From: Bacteroidaceae bacterium
Lineage (GTDB): Bacteria > Bacteroidota > Bacteroidia > Bacteroidales > Bacteroidaceae
Assembly (NCBI GenBank): GCA_017616445.1
Contig: JAFZYE010000078.1
Location: forward strand, 1-51,894
Reading direction: 5' to 3'
DNA length: 51,894 nt
Shown: piece after piece, positions 22,419 through 31,232 of the stretch
Layout of the letters: every line of letters begins with the position of its first letter
How positions within the stretch are numbered: position 1 is the stretch's first letter
Made by a program: the position numbers and the translations under genes
The notes under the pieces: generated by a model
The model's database searches: none
Told to the model about the DNA's origin: nothing
What the model saw: the letters and a program-made list of their open reading frames with translations, nothing else

Positions 22419-23675
22419 TTAGAAATCATATTTAAGTCCTAACGTGATATACTCCTTGAACTGGAAATATCCGAGGTTGTCATCGTAGAACTTCATTGGG
22501 CGGTTGTCGTCGAATCGCCAAAGGGTGTACAAATCTGTTGAGATGTATTTCGAGAATTCGAAGGTGAAGATATTCTCCATTTCGGCTTCGACATACTTGT
22601 ATGAGGTAAACGCGTAGCTGCGGCATTTCCATGTGAGGTTCTTGACAATCGTGAACTTACAGTTGACCTCCAAACGCGAACCGTAGTCTTGCTTCAACGT
22701 CCGGTTTACAAAACTATTGACTTTATGGATGTTCTCATTATGCGAACGGATATATCGCATCTTATATGAAAGCGGCAGCAAAGCTACGGACAGGGTGTTG
22801 TTGTTCTTGAGTTTGGGCTTAAAGTCCATACCGATTGACAGAGATACATCCAATGGTGAGAGGAAATCCGAGAATTTCAACCGGTTATTGGTTCTGTAAC
22901 CACCCATCATCTGGGTCTTCGCTTCACCCGATACGGTGTAGTTCCAGTTCTTGGCTGCTTTCACACCTAACTTGGTGTTCAGTTGCAGCTTGTCGTTATT
23001 CGTCAGGAAGGTATGACAGGTATCCGATGGTGTTGTGATAAATCCAAGTCGTACATCCAGACGGTTCTCCCACGTAATCTTCTTGGTGTCGTTGTAGATG
23101 GCCGAGAGGTTGAGGGTTGCCAACATTGTTTGGTTGTTGTTGCCTCCCTGATACCAGTTCTCTGAGAAGTAGTTCTGGGTGAATTTCAAAGAGAAGTTAC
23201 CTGCGGTCTTCCAGAAGTTGGGCTTGACAACCTGCAGACCGATATCGAAATCGTCTTTGTCGACCCGATTTTTCGAGCTTGATGAGATAGCGCTGTTGAT
23301 TTCTTTCTTCAGATCGGCGTTTGACTTGTCAGACGCTGACCTTGATGCCTCGAGCAACGCTTCGTTCTTGAATTGTTCGTCGTAGTGATTGACGAGCGAA
23401 GGACGGCTGGCATAGATTCGCAACAACTGTAGGTTCATCGGTGTCTGTGCCGCAGAATCAAGAGAGAGGACACTACGTGTTACATTAGAGTAGTAGGTCG
23501 AGGGGAAAAACATCTGGTAGTAATAAGGACTGACATCGTAATCGTTGCTCAGTTCGTAGCTCTTCTGACTCATGGCCAATCTCAGCGAATCGACATAGCG
23601 GTCCACTACGCTTTTGTGTTGGGCTTGCATCGTGAGGGCAAGCAACCATAAGATGGCAAGTTTAACTAATCTCAT
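22419..23675 (-). CDS. DUF3078 outer-membrane protein
   Basis: 418 residues with a signal peptide at about 1-18 (ends LTMQAQ). The DUF3078 signature is present: [21 protein letters not shown] then [16 protein letters not shown] and [15 protein letters not shown], and the protein ends in LGLKYDF. Structure prediction from pattern gives a beta barrel. DUF3078 proteins are conserved in Bacteroidota but have no known function. The region just upstream of the ATG is an eight-base AACGAAAT tandem array, which joins directly to the start codon; no -7 box is seen in it. Confidence 0.85.
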   Translation of the reverse strand: MRLVKLAILWLLALTMQAQHKSVVDRYVDSLRLAMSQKSYELSNDYDVSPYYYQMFFPSTYYSNVTRSVLSLDSAAQTPMNLQLLRIYASRPSLVNHYDEQFKNEALLEASRSASDKSNADLKKEINSAISSSSKNRVDKDDFDIGLQVVKPNFWKTAGNFSLKFTQNYFSENWYQGGNNNQTMLATLNLSAIYNDTKKITWENRLDVRLGFITTPSDTCHTFLTNNDKLQLNTKLGVKAAKNWNYTVSGEAKTQMMGGYRTNNRLKFSDFLSPLDVSLSIGMDFKPKLKNNNTLSVALLPLSYKMRYIRSHNENIHKVNSFVNRTLKQDYGSRLEVNCKFTIVKNLTWKCRSYAFTSYKYVEAEMENIFTFEFSKYISTDLYTLWRFDDNRPMKFYDDNLGYFQFKEYITLGLKYDF

Positions 23676-23676
23676 T

Positions 23677-23916
23677 TCGTTTTTCGTTATTTCGTTATTA
23701 CGTTATTTCGTTATTTCGTTATTTCGTTATTAATCACCTATCAACTGTCACTTCTCACCTCTCACTTCTTACCTCTCACTTCTCACCTCTCACCTCTTAC
23801 CTCTCACCTCTCACCTCTTTCCTCTTACCTCTCACTTCTCACTTCTCACCTCTTACTTCTCACCTCTCACCTCTCACCTCTTACCTCTCACCGCTTACCT
23901 CTTACCTCTTACCTCT
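23677..23916. repeat. long octamer and heptamer array between the DUF3078 and SBF genes
   Basis: 23677-23731 holds octamers of the CGTTATTT type. 23750-23916 holds about 23 units of CTCACCT/CTTACCT type. On the minus strand each heptamer reads AGGTGAG or AGGTAAG and contains TGA or TAA. The SBF gene stop (23902-23904) and its last five codons lie inside the array. This is the longest such array of the window and fills the whole 226-base gap. Confidence 0.9.
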
Positions 23917-24858
23917 TTCTTTATACAGCTGCCACGAATTGACGATATTGTGCCACACAAGATAGAAACCTCCAGCTAAGGCTGTTACGGGGTTCATAAA
24001 TGTGTAGCCTACCCAAATGGCGAATGCCGTGTTTTTTTGTCCCAGACTCTGGGCTCCTGCGACGGGTTCTCCGTGATGACGACCTACAACTCTGCCTAAG
24101 TAGAATTGCAGGGCACATGCAACCATCGATACGAAAGCGATACCCCAATAGGTGAGAATAGTTTCATGACTATGAACAATTGCTTTCGTTGCAATCGCTA
24201 TGGAGATGGCCAGCGAAACCATCCACAGATGGAACGAGATGTAGCTGATACTTGCCAAATAGCGATGGAACTTAGGGAGCATGTAGCGGATGCCGAATGC
24301 TAAAAGCAGGGGTAATATGAGGAGTGGGAACACGCGTCCGATGATAATGGTGAATGAGGTGATGAAGTCCAAATTGTTGGCTCCGCTGTGTAAGAGCGAA
24401 ACGACAGCCGGAATGAGAATAGCTGCAATAAGATTGATGACGCAGGTGTAACTCACCACACAATTCATGTTACCATGTAGTTTGGTTGTTATCACCGAAG
24501 CAGCTGTGGCTGTAGGGCATATCATACAAATCATAGCACTCTCGATGATGACACGTCCCGTGATGGTTGGTACAAAGATGACAGGGAGGGCCAGCAGGAT
24601 GAAAGTGATGGCCTGAATACCGATGAGTTTCAGCTGCCAGGCATGTGGACGTAACGCTTTAGGCTCCACCTTGCAGAATGCAAAGAACAGCATCATGAAA
24701 ATCAGTCCAGGTTGAACCACGCTGATAATGTCGTTCACCAACTGGTGTATGTGGTCGAGTGCGTGTATATTCACATACACGAAATACGACACCACGCCAA
24801 CCACCATGGAGACGGCTAATGCCCAGTTTTTGATGAAACGAAAGATACTGTTTAACAT
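23902..24858 (-). CDS. SBF (bile acid:sodium symporter)-like membrane transporter
   Basis: 318 residues with nine to ten hydrophobic segments across the whole length. Helix 4 contains the [18 protein letters not shown] stretch and a late helix has [20 protein letters not shown], where the crossover-helix pattern resembles the SBF/BASS fold used for sodium-coupled uptake of bile acids or other organic anions. Arsenite and pantothenate carriers are related families; the substrate is not decided here. The gene starts 45 bases after uvrB ends, and an eight-base CGTTATTT array lies between. The last residues ERGKR are encoded by the repeat array described at 23677-23916, so the true ancestral C-terminus may be lost. 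Confidence 0.82.
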   Translation of the reverse strand: MLNSIFRFIKNWALAVSMVVGVVSYFVYVNIHALDHIHQLVNDIISVVQPGLIFMMLFFAFCKVEPKALRPHAWQLKLIGIQAITFILLALPVIFVPTITGRVIIESAMICMICPTATAASVITTKLHGNMNCVVSYTCVINLIAAILIPAVVSLLHSGANNLDFITSFTIIIGRVFPLLILPLLLAFGIRYMLPKFHRYLASISYISFHLWMVSLAISIAIATKAIVHSHETILTYWGIAFVSMVACALQFYLGRVVGRHHGEPVAGAQSLGQKNTAFAIWVGYTFMNPVTALAGGFYLVWHNIVNSWQLYKERGKR

Positions 24859-24897
24859 TTTCGTTATTTCGTTATATCGTTATTTCGTAATTTGGTT
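24859..24897. repeat. octamer array upstream of the SBF gene
   Basis: CGTTATTT-type units ending directly before the SBF start codon, the same unit as at 23677-23731 next to the DUF3078 start codon. Confidence 0.75.
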
Positions 24898-24902
24898 AAT
24901 TG

Positions 24903-26915
24903 CTAAAGGCGTAACTTGCGTATCTCTTCCAGCTTCAGCATCTCATCTCGGTATTGTGCAGCCAGGATGAAGTCGAGCTTCTTCGCCGCTTTCTGCATGA
25001 GTGTACGAGTATGCTCGATGGTTTTCTCGAGAGCTTCTGCATCCATCTTCAAGACCACAGGGTCTTCTGCAGCTTTGACGAACGATTCCTCGATGTATGC
25101 CTTACCCACATAATCCACATGTTTTCCCTCTGCTATATCGTGCTGGGCTTTGCGGATTTGTGTTGGCGTGATACCGTGTTCTTGGTTGTACGCCATCTGC
25201 TTGGCACGACGGCGGTTGGTCTCCTCGATTGTCTTGTGAATGCTGTCTGTCTCCTTGTCGCAATAGAGAATTGCTTTTCCGTTGATGTTACGCGCTGCAC
25301 GTCCGATGGTTTGTGTGAGCGAACGATAGCTGCGAAGGAACCCTTCTTTGTCGGCATCGAGAATAGCTACGAGCGACACCTCAGGCAAATCCAATCCTTC
25401 TCGCAGCAGGTTCACACCCACCAGCACATCAATCTCTCCTTTCCTCAGTTGGTTGAGGATGTTCACACGCTCGAATGTATCTACGTCGCTATGGATATAC
25501 GTACAGCGTACACCGTTTTCCAACAGATACTCAGCCAGCTCTTCGGCCATCCGTTTCGAAATCGTTGTGACCAGCACCCGCTCTTCGTTTTCCACTCTGA
25601 GCTGTATCTCTTCCATCAGGTCGTCAATCTGATTGGCGGTCGGACGCATTTCTATCTCAGGGTCGAGCAGTCCTGTAGGACGAATCACCTGTTCTGCTAC
25701 CACTCCTTCTGACTTCTGCAACTCGTAGTCGGCAGGAGTTGCCGACATGTAGATGGTCTGGTGGGTCATCGATTCAAACTCATCAAACGTAAGAGGTCGG
25801 TTGTCGAGTGCGGCAGGCAGTCGATAGCCATATTCTACCAGCGTCTGCTTCCGATGACGGTCTCCACCATACATCGCCCGTATCTGCGGTACCGATTCGT
25901 GGCTTTCATCCACGACCAACAGGAAATCGTCAGGAAAGAAATCGAGCAGACAATACGGCCGTTCGCCTGGTTTCCTTCCGTCGAAATATCTGGAGTAGTT
26001 CTCTATACCCGAACAATGTCCCAACTCTCGAATCATCTCCAAGTCGTTCGTCACACGCGTTTCTATCAGGTCTTTCTTCACCGTATCGCCCAGTTCTTCG
26101 TAGAATTGCATCCGTTCGTGCAGATCGTCCTCTATCTGATGGATGGCGCTGAGTGTACGTTCCTTTGTTGTGGTGAACAGGTTGGCCGGGTATATCTTGT
26201 ATTCGCTGCATCGTTCGAGCACATACCCTTGGTCGGGATCTACTTCCTCGATGCTTTCTATCTCGTCCCACGCAAACCGTATGCGTAGGTTACGTTCATC
26301 ATAGGCCAAGGCCACATTCACCGTTTCGCCTTTCACGTTGAAATGCCCACGAGTCAGTTCGATGTCATCACGTGTGTACATGCTGTCGACCAACTTTCTG
26401 AGCAATACGTTGATATCTAATGCCTGACCCACCTTGATGCAGATGGTGTTCTCTGCAAAATCTACAGGCGACCCCATGCCGTAGATGCACGATACCGAAC
26501 TCACCACAATCACATCCTTCCTGCCTGAGAGCAGCGAGCGTGTAGCGGCTATCCGCAATCGGTCCACTTCCTCGTTGATGGCCAGGTCTTTCTCTATATA
26601 GGTATCTGTCGCAGGCAGATAGGCTTCCGGCTGATAATAATCGTAGTAGCTCACATAGTACTCTACAGCGTTATTCGGAAAGAAACTCTTCATCTCCGTA
26701 TAGAGCTGATGCGCCAGAGTCTTGTTATGACTGAGGATGAGGGTAGGGCGGTTGATGTTGTTGATGACATTCGCAATCGTGAATGTCTTTCCTGATCCGG
26801 TCACACCTAACAACACTTGGGCAGGCAGTCCTTGCTGCACACCTTCTGTGAGTTGTCTGATTGCTTCGGGCTGGTCACCCGTAGGTTGATACTCCGAGGT
26901 CAGTTGAAACATCAA
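24903..26915 (-). CDS. uvrB: excinuclease ABC subunit B
   Basis: 670 residues, normal length for UvrB. Walker A GVTGSGKTF lies near residue 39, the beta-hairpin region YYVSYYDYYQPEAY near 88, and later helicase motifs include YGYRLPAALDNRPLTF, TIYMSATPADYE, LVGVNLLREGLDLPEV and TIGRAARN. A UVR motif closes the protein at about 630-670 (LDFILAAQYRDEMLKLEEIRKL). UvrB verifies DNA lesions with UvrA and hands them to UvrC. Two ATG codons are adjacent; either may be used. A GC-rich palindromic repeat separates it from the LacI gene upstream. Confidence 0.99.
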   Translation of the reverse strand: MMFQLTSEYQPTGDQPEAIRQLTEGVQQGLPAQVLLGVTGSGKTFTIANVINNINRPTLILSHNKTLAHQLYTEMKSFFPNNAVEYYVSYYDYYQPEAYLPATDTYIEKDLAINEEVDRLRIAATRSLLSGRKDVIVVSSVSCIYGMGSPVDFAENTICIKVGQALDINVLLRKLVDSMYTRDDIELTRGHFNVKGETVNVALAYDERNLRIRFAWDEIESIEEVDPDQGYVLERCSEYKIYPANLFTTTKERTLSAIHQIEDDLHERMQFYEELGDTVKKDLIETRVTNDLEMIRELGHCSGIENYSRYFDGRKPGERPYCLLDFFPDDFLLVVDESHESVPQIRAMYGGDRHRKQTLVEYGYRLPAALDNRPLTFDEFESMTHQTIYMSATPADYELQKSEGVVAEQVIRPTGLLDPEIEMRPTANQIDDLMEEIQLRVENEERVLVTTISKRMAEELAEYLLENGVRCTYIHSDVDTFERVNILNQLRKGEIDVLVGVNLLREGLDLPEVSLVAILDADKEGFLRSYRSLTQTIGRAARNINGKAILYCDKETDSIHKTIEETNRRRAKQMAYNQEHGITPTQIRKAQHDIAEGKHVDYVGKAYIEESFVKAAEDPVVLKMDAEALEKTIEHTRTLMQKAAKKLDFILAAQYRDEMLKLEEIRKLRL

Positions 26916-26947
26916 GCTTTCAATTCTATATTTTTTTAATTTTAATC

Positions 26948-26978
26948 CTCCCCATAGAGGGGGAGTTAGAGGGGGTCT
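26948..26978. repeat. GC-rich palindromic repeat between lacI-type gene and uvrB
   Basis: 31 bases that match the in-frame element at 7122-7152 at 29 positions. It starts immediately after the stop codon of the LacI-type gene (26979-26981). Confidence 0.85.
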
Positions 26979-28046
26979 TCAGTCTTTGTAGAAATCCAGG
27001 TTCTCCGGCATGATGAGGTCTATACCTACATAGTGCAGCATGTTCTGCTTCATGCGCAGCACCTTATAGTTGAAGATACTACGGAAGCAGTTACGCCCTT
27101 GATGCTGCGGATGCTGTCCCACGAGGAAGTCAACAAATCCGTCACGCATACATTGTATGTTCGAGTCAATCGCATCATATCCCAGCAGGGTGATATGCGG
27201 ATGTTTGGGCATCTCGTCTTTGAGGAAATTACCGATGACGTGGATGGACGAGTTGAACGACAGACCGTATCTCAGGTCTTTGTTGTCCGTAAAGAACTTA
27301 CGGAGCGAGTCTTTCATGCCTTCCTTGTCATACACGTACAGGTTCAGGTCCACGATTTCTGTCTTCGGACTATGCTGAACCACATAGTCGCGGAATCCTT
27401 TCTCCCTTTCCAGCTGCTGACGGCTTGCCACACGACCTTCGCCCAGCATCTTGAACAAAGCTATCTTCTTCGCGTTACCTGCGGCCATCAGGATGATACG
27501 AGCCGAGAATGCACCACTGCTGTGGGCATCCTGACCATAGAAGGTGACAGGATTCAGGTCGGGCCAGTATGAGTCGAGGAGAGAGTAGGGGATGTCCTGC
27601 TTCTCCAGCTTCTCCGTGAACTTCACCATCGCTGCGTGGTTGAATATCGGACCAATCACCACCGCACACGGGTTATAGGCCAATAACTGGCGGCATTGTA
27701 TGTCGAACGAGTCATCGTTGAACGGGTCGTAGCTGAACACCTTCAGCGACATCTTGAAGTCGTTATAGCGTGAGGCACTCTCGCGAAGTCCAAGCTCCAC
27801 GCGAGCCCAGTAGCTGTCCTCTTCATGCATCGGCAGGATAGCCGCGAAGTTATACACTTTGTTACTAGCCAAAGCACTTGCATAGTGGTTCGGGATGTAG
27901 TTGATCTCTTCCAATACTTTCTCCACTTTCTCCAGACTCAGTTTCGACACATTCTGCCGTCCATGCAGCACTCGGTCTACTGTTCCTACACTGACACCCG
28001 CCATCTCTGCGATGTCCTTTATACGAATCTTCGGCTGTATTTCCAT
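26979..28046 (-). CDS. LacI-family transcriptional regulator
   Basis: 355 residues. HTH at about 8-30 (IRIKDIAEMAGVSVGTVDRVLHG), followed by the hinge helix region (YIPNHYASALASNK) and a periplasmic-binding-like sensor domain with SYDPFNDDSFD, GPIFNHAAMVKF and LLGYDAIDSNIQCMRDG. The GTVDRVLHGR recognition helix is typical of Bacteroidota LacI proteins that respond to sugars. The effector is unknown; no sugar operon is adjacent. The start lies 30 bases after the stop of the TPR histidine-kinase gene, so the two are likely co-transcribed, an unusual pairing. Confidence 0.93.
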   Translation of the reverse strand: MEIQPKIRIKDIAEMAGVSVGTVDRVLHGRQNVSKLSLEKVEKVLEEINYIPNHYASALASNKVYNFAAILPMHEEDSYWARVELGLRESASRYNDFKMSLKVFSYDPFNDDSFDIQCRQLLAYNPCAVVIGPIFNHAAMVKFTEKLEKQDIPYSLLDSYWPDLNPVTFYGQDAHSSGAFSARIILMAAGNAKKIALFKMLGEGRVASRQQLEREKGFRDYVVQHSPKTEIVDLNLYVYDKEGMKDSLRKFFTDNKDLRYGLSFNSSIHVIGNFLKDEMPKHPHITLLGYDAIDSNIQCMRDGFVDFLVGQHPQHQGRNCFRSIFNYKVLRMKQNMLHYVGIDLIMPENLDFYKD

Positions 28047-28076
28047 GTCTGATTTGTGTTGTTTGATTGTCTGTTG

Positions 28077-30221
28077 TTATGCTTTTTCTTCAAGTGGTAA
28101 GGTAAACACGAAACGTGCACCTGGTGAATAGGTAGTGTCGAGAACGATATCTCCGCCAAGACGGCGAGCGATGCTACGAGCGAGGGTCAGTCCGATACCT
28201 GTTCCGTCGTAGTAGTCATCAAGCTGTACGAACTCTTCGAAGATATGTTCTGCTTCCTCTGGAGGAACACCGATACCAGTGTCACTGATGATGAAGTCTA
28301 CCTTATCTTCACCGTTTGGTTGTACTTTCAACGAAGCCTTTTCCATTTTGTCTATGCCTCCTGCTACTTTCACTGCAGCCTCAGCTGGGTGGGTAAACTT
28401 CATCGCATTATCAAGCAAGAGAGAAAGAGCACGGGTGGCCTGTTCCAAGTTCGATGCGAAGGTATGTTCGATGAGATCATGGTCCACGTATGTTTGGAAA
28501 TGGAGGTGTGTGGCTTTGTCTATGCCTGACTTCATCACAGCTGCGTCTGCAATATCTTTAACAGTCACTTGATCGGTCTTCTCAATACCGGATTCGTTAG
28601 CTACATCTGAGAGTTCCAGCATCTTGTTCACCAATCCTGTGATACGTTCTGTGTTCTCAACGATGCCACTATTGATTTCTGCCAACTCCTCTTCACCGAA
28701 TTCCATGCCAGGCATGGTAATGACCTGTGAGAATCCGCAAACAGCATTGAGTGGCGTGCGAATCTCGTGCGATATCTGCATGATAAAGTTCGTCTTCATC
28801 TTCGATGCTTCTTCTGCCTTCTCACGTGCCACGGTCAGGTCTTTGTTCTTCACTTCCAGTTCATTGTTGGCTGCAGCTAGTTTCGTGTTCGCATCTGTAA
28901 GAAGTTTCTCATGCTGGCGGCGTTTGAAGGCGTAGATGGTGAAGAAAACAAGCAAGAGGGTGATGACGACACCTAACGTAATGAGTCGCTGATTCGACAG
29001 CTCGGCCTCGTTCTCTGCTATCTTGGCTTTTTGATGAGCAATCTCTGTTTCTTTCTGCTCCGTTCCGTAGATAGTGGCCAATTCGGCAGACTCATCACTC
29101 TTGTTCTTGTGGATGGCACTGTCGAGCACGTCACACAAGTCGACCGCCATGGCTACGACACTGTCCCTCCGGCCTGCCTTGACATTAGCTTTCAACTTTG
29201 GAATTATGTAATCATGGATATTGTCGAGGTTCATCTCTGCGCCTTGTCCCTCAATCACCTCATCCAATATGCTATAGTTAGCGGCAGCCTCCGAGAATCG
29301 ATTGGCGCGCATCAGGTATTCGTTGGCAGCGATTTTTCCTTGAGCTGTCTGACCAAATTCTGTGTTGAGGTATTCTTGATAAGCTTGTGATGCAAGAGTT
29401 GGTTGATTCGTTCCCTGTAAGTACCCGGCTTTATAGAGAAGAATATCTGCTCTGTGTTTGTTCATGATATTGATATATGCCTCATTCCTCCCTTCTAACG
29501 TTCTGAGTTCATGCTCCAATGAGTCCATTTTTACAATCCATGGTTCTACTACATCATATGCCTCAGTATTTAACAAGCTCCTTATGATATTGCCCAAACC
29601 TGTTATAGCGTCATTGATAGTACGGTCTGTTCTGTCCGCATGCACCGATTCCATATAAAGCCGATAAGATTCATCATAACTCTCCAAGGCTTGTTTCCTC
29701 TGATTGGTGTACAATTGACATGTACCGATGGTTGACAACAAGATGGCTTTGTCCTTCATGTTTTCCGATGCGGAATCCGACAATTGTTGTAAGGCTGGGA
29801 GTGACACCTTCAGTGCATCCTCGTAAGCACCTCTACGTACCAGTAATTCCGACAGACGACGTGCTGACTTGATATAACTGAATCGGTCGGCATCATTGGT
29901 GATTTTGGCGTTCACAACTCTTTTATAATAGAATTCCGATGAGCGTTGCTGACCAAGATAGTTGTATGCCACACCGCGCCAACGGTTGGCATTGATTTCC
30001 GAGATGACACCCATGTTATAGAAACTATCTACCAACGTCAATACTTTGTTGTAGTCCTGGGCATAACCGGCAGCAAAGATGATACTATCTGCATGGCTAT
30101 ACGATATTATTTCCTTAGGTGCTTGTTTCGAGACAGACGAAGCGTTCTCTTTACACGAATGTAGCAGCAACACGGAAAGCATCATAACCGCTACTGCTTC
30201 TGCCAATCGTTTCTTGTTCAT
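28077..30221 (-). CDS. TPR-containing sensor histidine kinase
   Basis: 714 residues from MNKKRL. An N-terminal hydrophobic stretch ends LLLHSCKEN, suggesting a lipoprotein signal with a weak lipobox. A periplasmic region of helical TPR-like repeats runs to about 390, a single membrane helix lies at about 415-435 (LITLGVVITLLLVFF) and a coiled coil follows. HisKA: phospho-acceptor His about 485 in ISHEIRTPLNAV; HATPase: N box DNAMKFTH, G1 DTGIGVP and G2 GTGIGLTLAR. This is the TPR-histidine-kinase type frequent in Bacteroidota. No response regulator is encoded nearby, so the partner is elsewhere; the downstream LacI regulator may share its operon. Confidence 0.92.
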   Translation of the reverse strand: MNKKRLAEAVAVMMLSVLLLHSCKENASSVSKQAPKEIISYSHADSIIFAAGYAQDYNKVLTLVDSFYNMGVISEINANRWRGVAYNYLGQQRSSEFYYKRVVNAKITNDADRFSYIKSARRLSELLVRRGAYEDALKVSLPALQQLSDSASENMKDKAILLSTIGTCQLYTNQRKQALESYDESYRLYMESVHADRTDRTINDAITGLGNIIRSLLNTEAYDVVEPWIVKMDSLEHELRTLEGRNEAYINIMNKHRADILLYKAGYLQGTNQPTLASQAYQEYLNTEFGQTAQGKIAANEYLMRANRFSEAAANYSILDEVIEGQGAEMNLDNIHDYIIPKLKANVKAGRRDSVVAMAVDLCDVLDSAIHKNKSDESAELATIYGTEQKETEIAHQKAKIAENEAELSNQRLITLGVVITLLLVFFTIYAFKRRQHEKLLTDANTKLAAANNELEVKNKDLTVAREKAEEASKMKTNFIMQISHEIRTPLNAVCGFSQVITMPGMEFGEEELAEINSGIVENTERITGLVNKMLELSDVANESGIEKTDQVTVKDIADAAVMKSGIDKATHLHFQTYVDHDLIEHTFASNLEQATRALSLLLDNAMKFTHPAEAAVKVAGGIDKMEKASLKVQPNGEDKVDFIISDTGIGVPPEEAEHIFEEFVQLDDYYDGTGIGLTLARSIARRLGGDIVLDTTYSPGARFVFTLPLEEKA

Positions 30222-30252
30222 GACCAAAAACTTTTTCTTTTGTTATTTGATT

Positions 30253-30261
30253 GCAAAGATA
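30253..30261 (-). promoter_or_regulatory. -7 promoter element of the kinase/LacI operon
   Basis: TATCTTTGC on the minus strand, 32 bases before the kinase ATG at 30221. Confidence 0.72.
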
Positions 30262-30425
30262 AGAAATATATTTGATTTAAGAACGAAGAGTTATGAGAAT
30301 TTATGGTCGAACCACAGTTTTTTTTCAAAAAAACCTTTATTTGTTAAGTGTACCACTTAAAACCCTCCAGCCTAAATTCGAATCGAATTAAGTCTGAATA
30401 TGAAGTGTATGCAGGCTTGATACAC

Positions 30426-30469
30426 TTTGTATGTAGGCTTAATACTCTTTGTATGTAGGCTTAATACTC
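30426..30469. repeat. two exact 22-base tandem units
   Basis: Unit 1 at 30426-30447 and unit 2 at 30448-30469 are identical; a diverged third copy precedes them (about 30404-30425). They open the repeat-rich gap 30262-31232, in which I find no believable gene. Confidence 0.85.
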
Positions 30470-30489
30470 CCTCGATTTGCCAGTTGCGA

Positions 30490-30550
30490 AAACAACGCCG
30501 TTGTTTCCAGCTTTGTACACCGATGTTTTGTCGAAACAACGCCGTTGTTT
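30490..30550. repeat. two copies of a perfect 17-base palindrome
   Basis: AAACAACG-C-CGTTGTTT occurs at 30490-30506 and again at 30534-30550, 44 bases apart start to start. The sequence between them is not repeated. Confidence 0.85.
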
Positions 30551-30580
30551 TAAGCCGCCTACGCCGTACCCTTTTTGCTC

Positions 30581-30650
30581 CCTCGCGTGGCTGCACGTGT
30601 TCCCTCGCGTAGCTGCACGTGCAGCCTCGCGTAGCAGCAAGTTTTCCCTC
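30581..30650. repeat. second 22-base tandem array (CCTCGCGT... units)
   Basis: Three units starting at 30581, 30603 and 30625 plus the start of a fourth at 30647; each begins CCTCGCGT or CCTCGCGA. The second unit contains the palindrome GCTGCAC-GTGCAGC. Confidence 0.85.
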
Positions 30651-30797
30651 GCGAACCGTCTTCGCTGTTCTCGGGGGGTACAGGTGTTGCAATCCTTGAT
30701 TACACGTGCTGTGTTCCTTGACTGCAACTTGTGGATTCACTGATTACAAATCACAACAGAGTAAGTCCGTTTCCATGTTTTTTGTTGGCGGATTCTC

Positions 30798-30844
30798 GTT
30801 TGTTGTTGGAGCCATTATATATATTGGTGGCTCCAACAACAAAC
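30798..30844. repeat. 17-base-pair perfect stem with AT-rich loop
   Basis: 30798-30814 pairs without mismatch with 30828-30844; the 13-base loop is AT-rich. Outside it GGCGG and CCGCC are placed to extend an imperfect stem. No T-run follows, so it is not a normal terminator. Confidence 0.8.
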
Positions 30845-31157
30845 AAAAATCTTTCCGCGAGCCTGCCGCCATTAAGCAGAAGTGATGTTGGCAATGTCGA
30901 TCATTTATGGTGGATGTGTATGATATAGGTGTGAACATATGAACGTTATTTTGTGGAGTTCATGAAAATGTAGCTATAGTGACACATGATAAAATAAAAA
31001 CTCTTAGAATTTGATGCCCGCAATGTCCGCATGTTGTACTAATGGTTCTTTGCTTCGAGTTTGAAAGATCTCGGGACAGTCCTTTGATTCTTCCTTATAA
31101 GCTTTCAAGTGCAAACAATAATCTAAATCGGTTATTGGCGTGATGAGGCAAATTTTT

Positions 31158-31195
31158 CCCCTTCGCAATCCCTCTAAAAAGGGAGAGAGAAGGGG
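31158..31195. repeat. GC-rich palindromic repeat upstream of the fucosidase stop
   Basis: CCCCTTC (31158-31164) pairs with GAAGGGG (31189-31195), with an inner CCCT/AGGG pair. Same family as the in-frame elements. The fucosidase stop is 38 bases to its right. Confidence 0.7.
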
Positions 31196-31232
31196 AGTTG
31201 TCATGTAAAGCGTTTAAAGTCAAGCATCTAAC

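Noticed and set aside
23750..23916. Possible CRISPR array
   Set aside because: Units are 7 bases with no spacers and no cas genes are present.
30372..30740. 122-residue minus-strand frame across the 22-base repeats
   Set aside because: Mostly translated repeat sequence with Arg/Cys-rich composition; plus-strand frames of similar length overlap it.
31004..31204. 66-residue minus-strand frame before the fucosidase stop region
   Set aside because: Its first 20 residues are encoded by the GC-rich palindromic repeat and no promoter or family was seen; the remaining 45 residues are not recognised.
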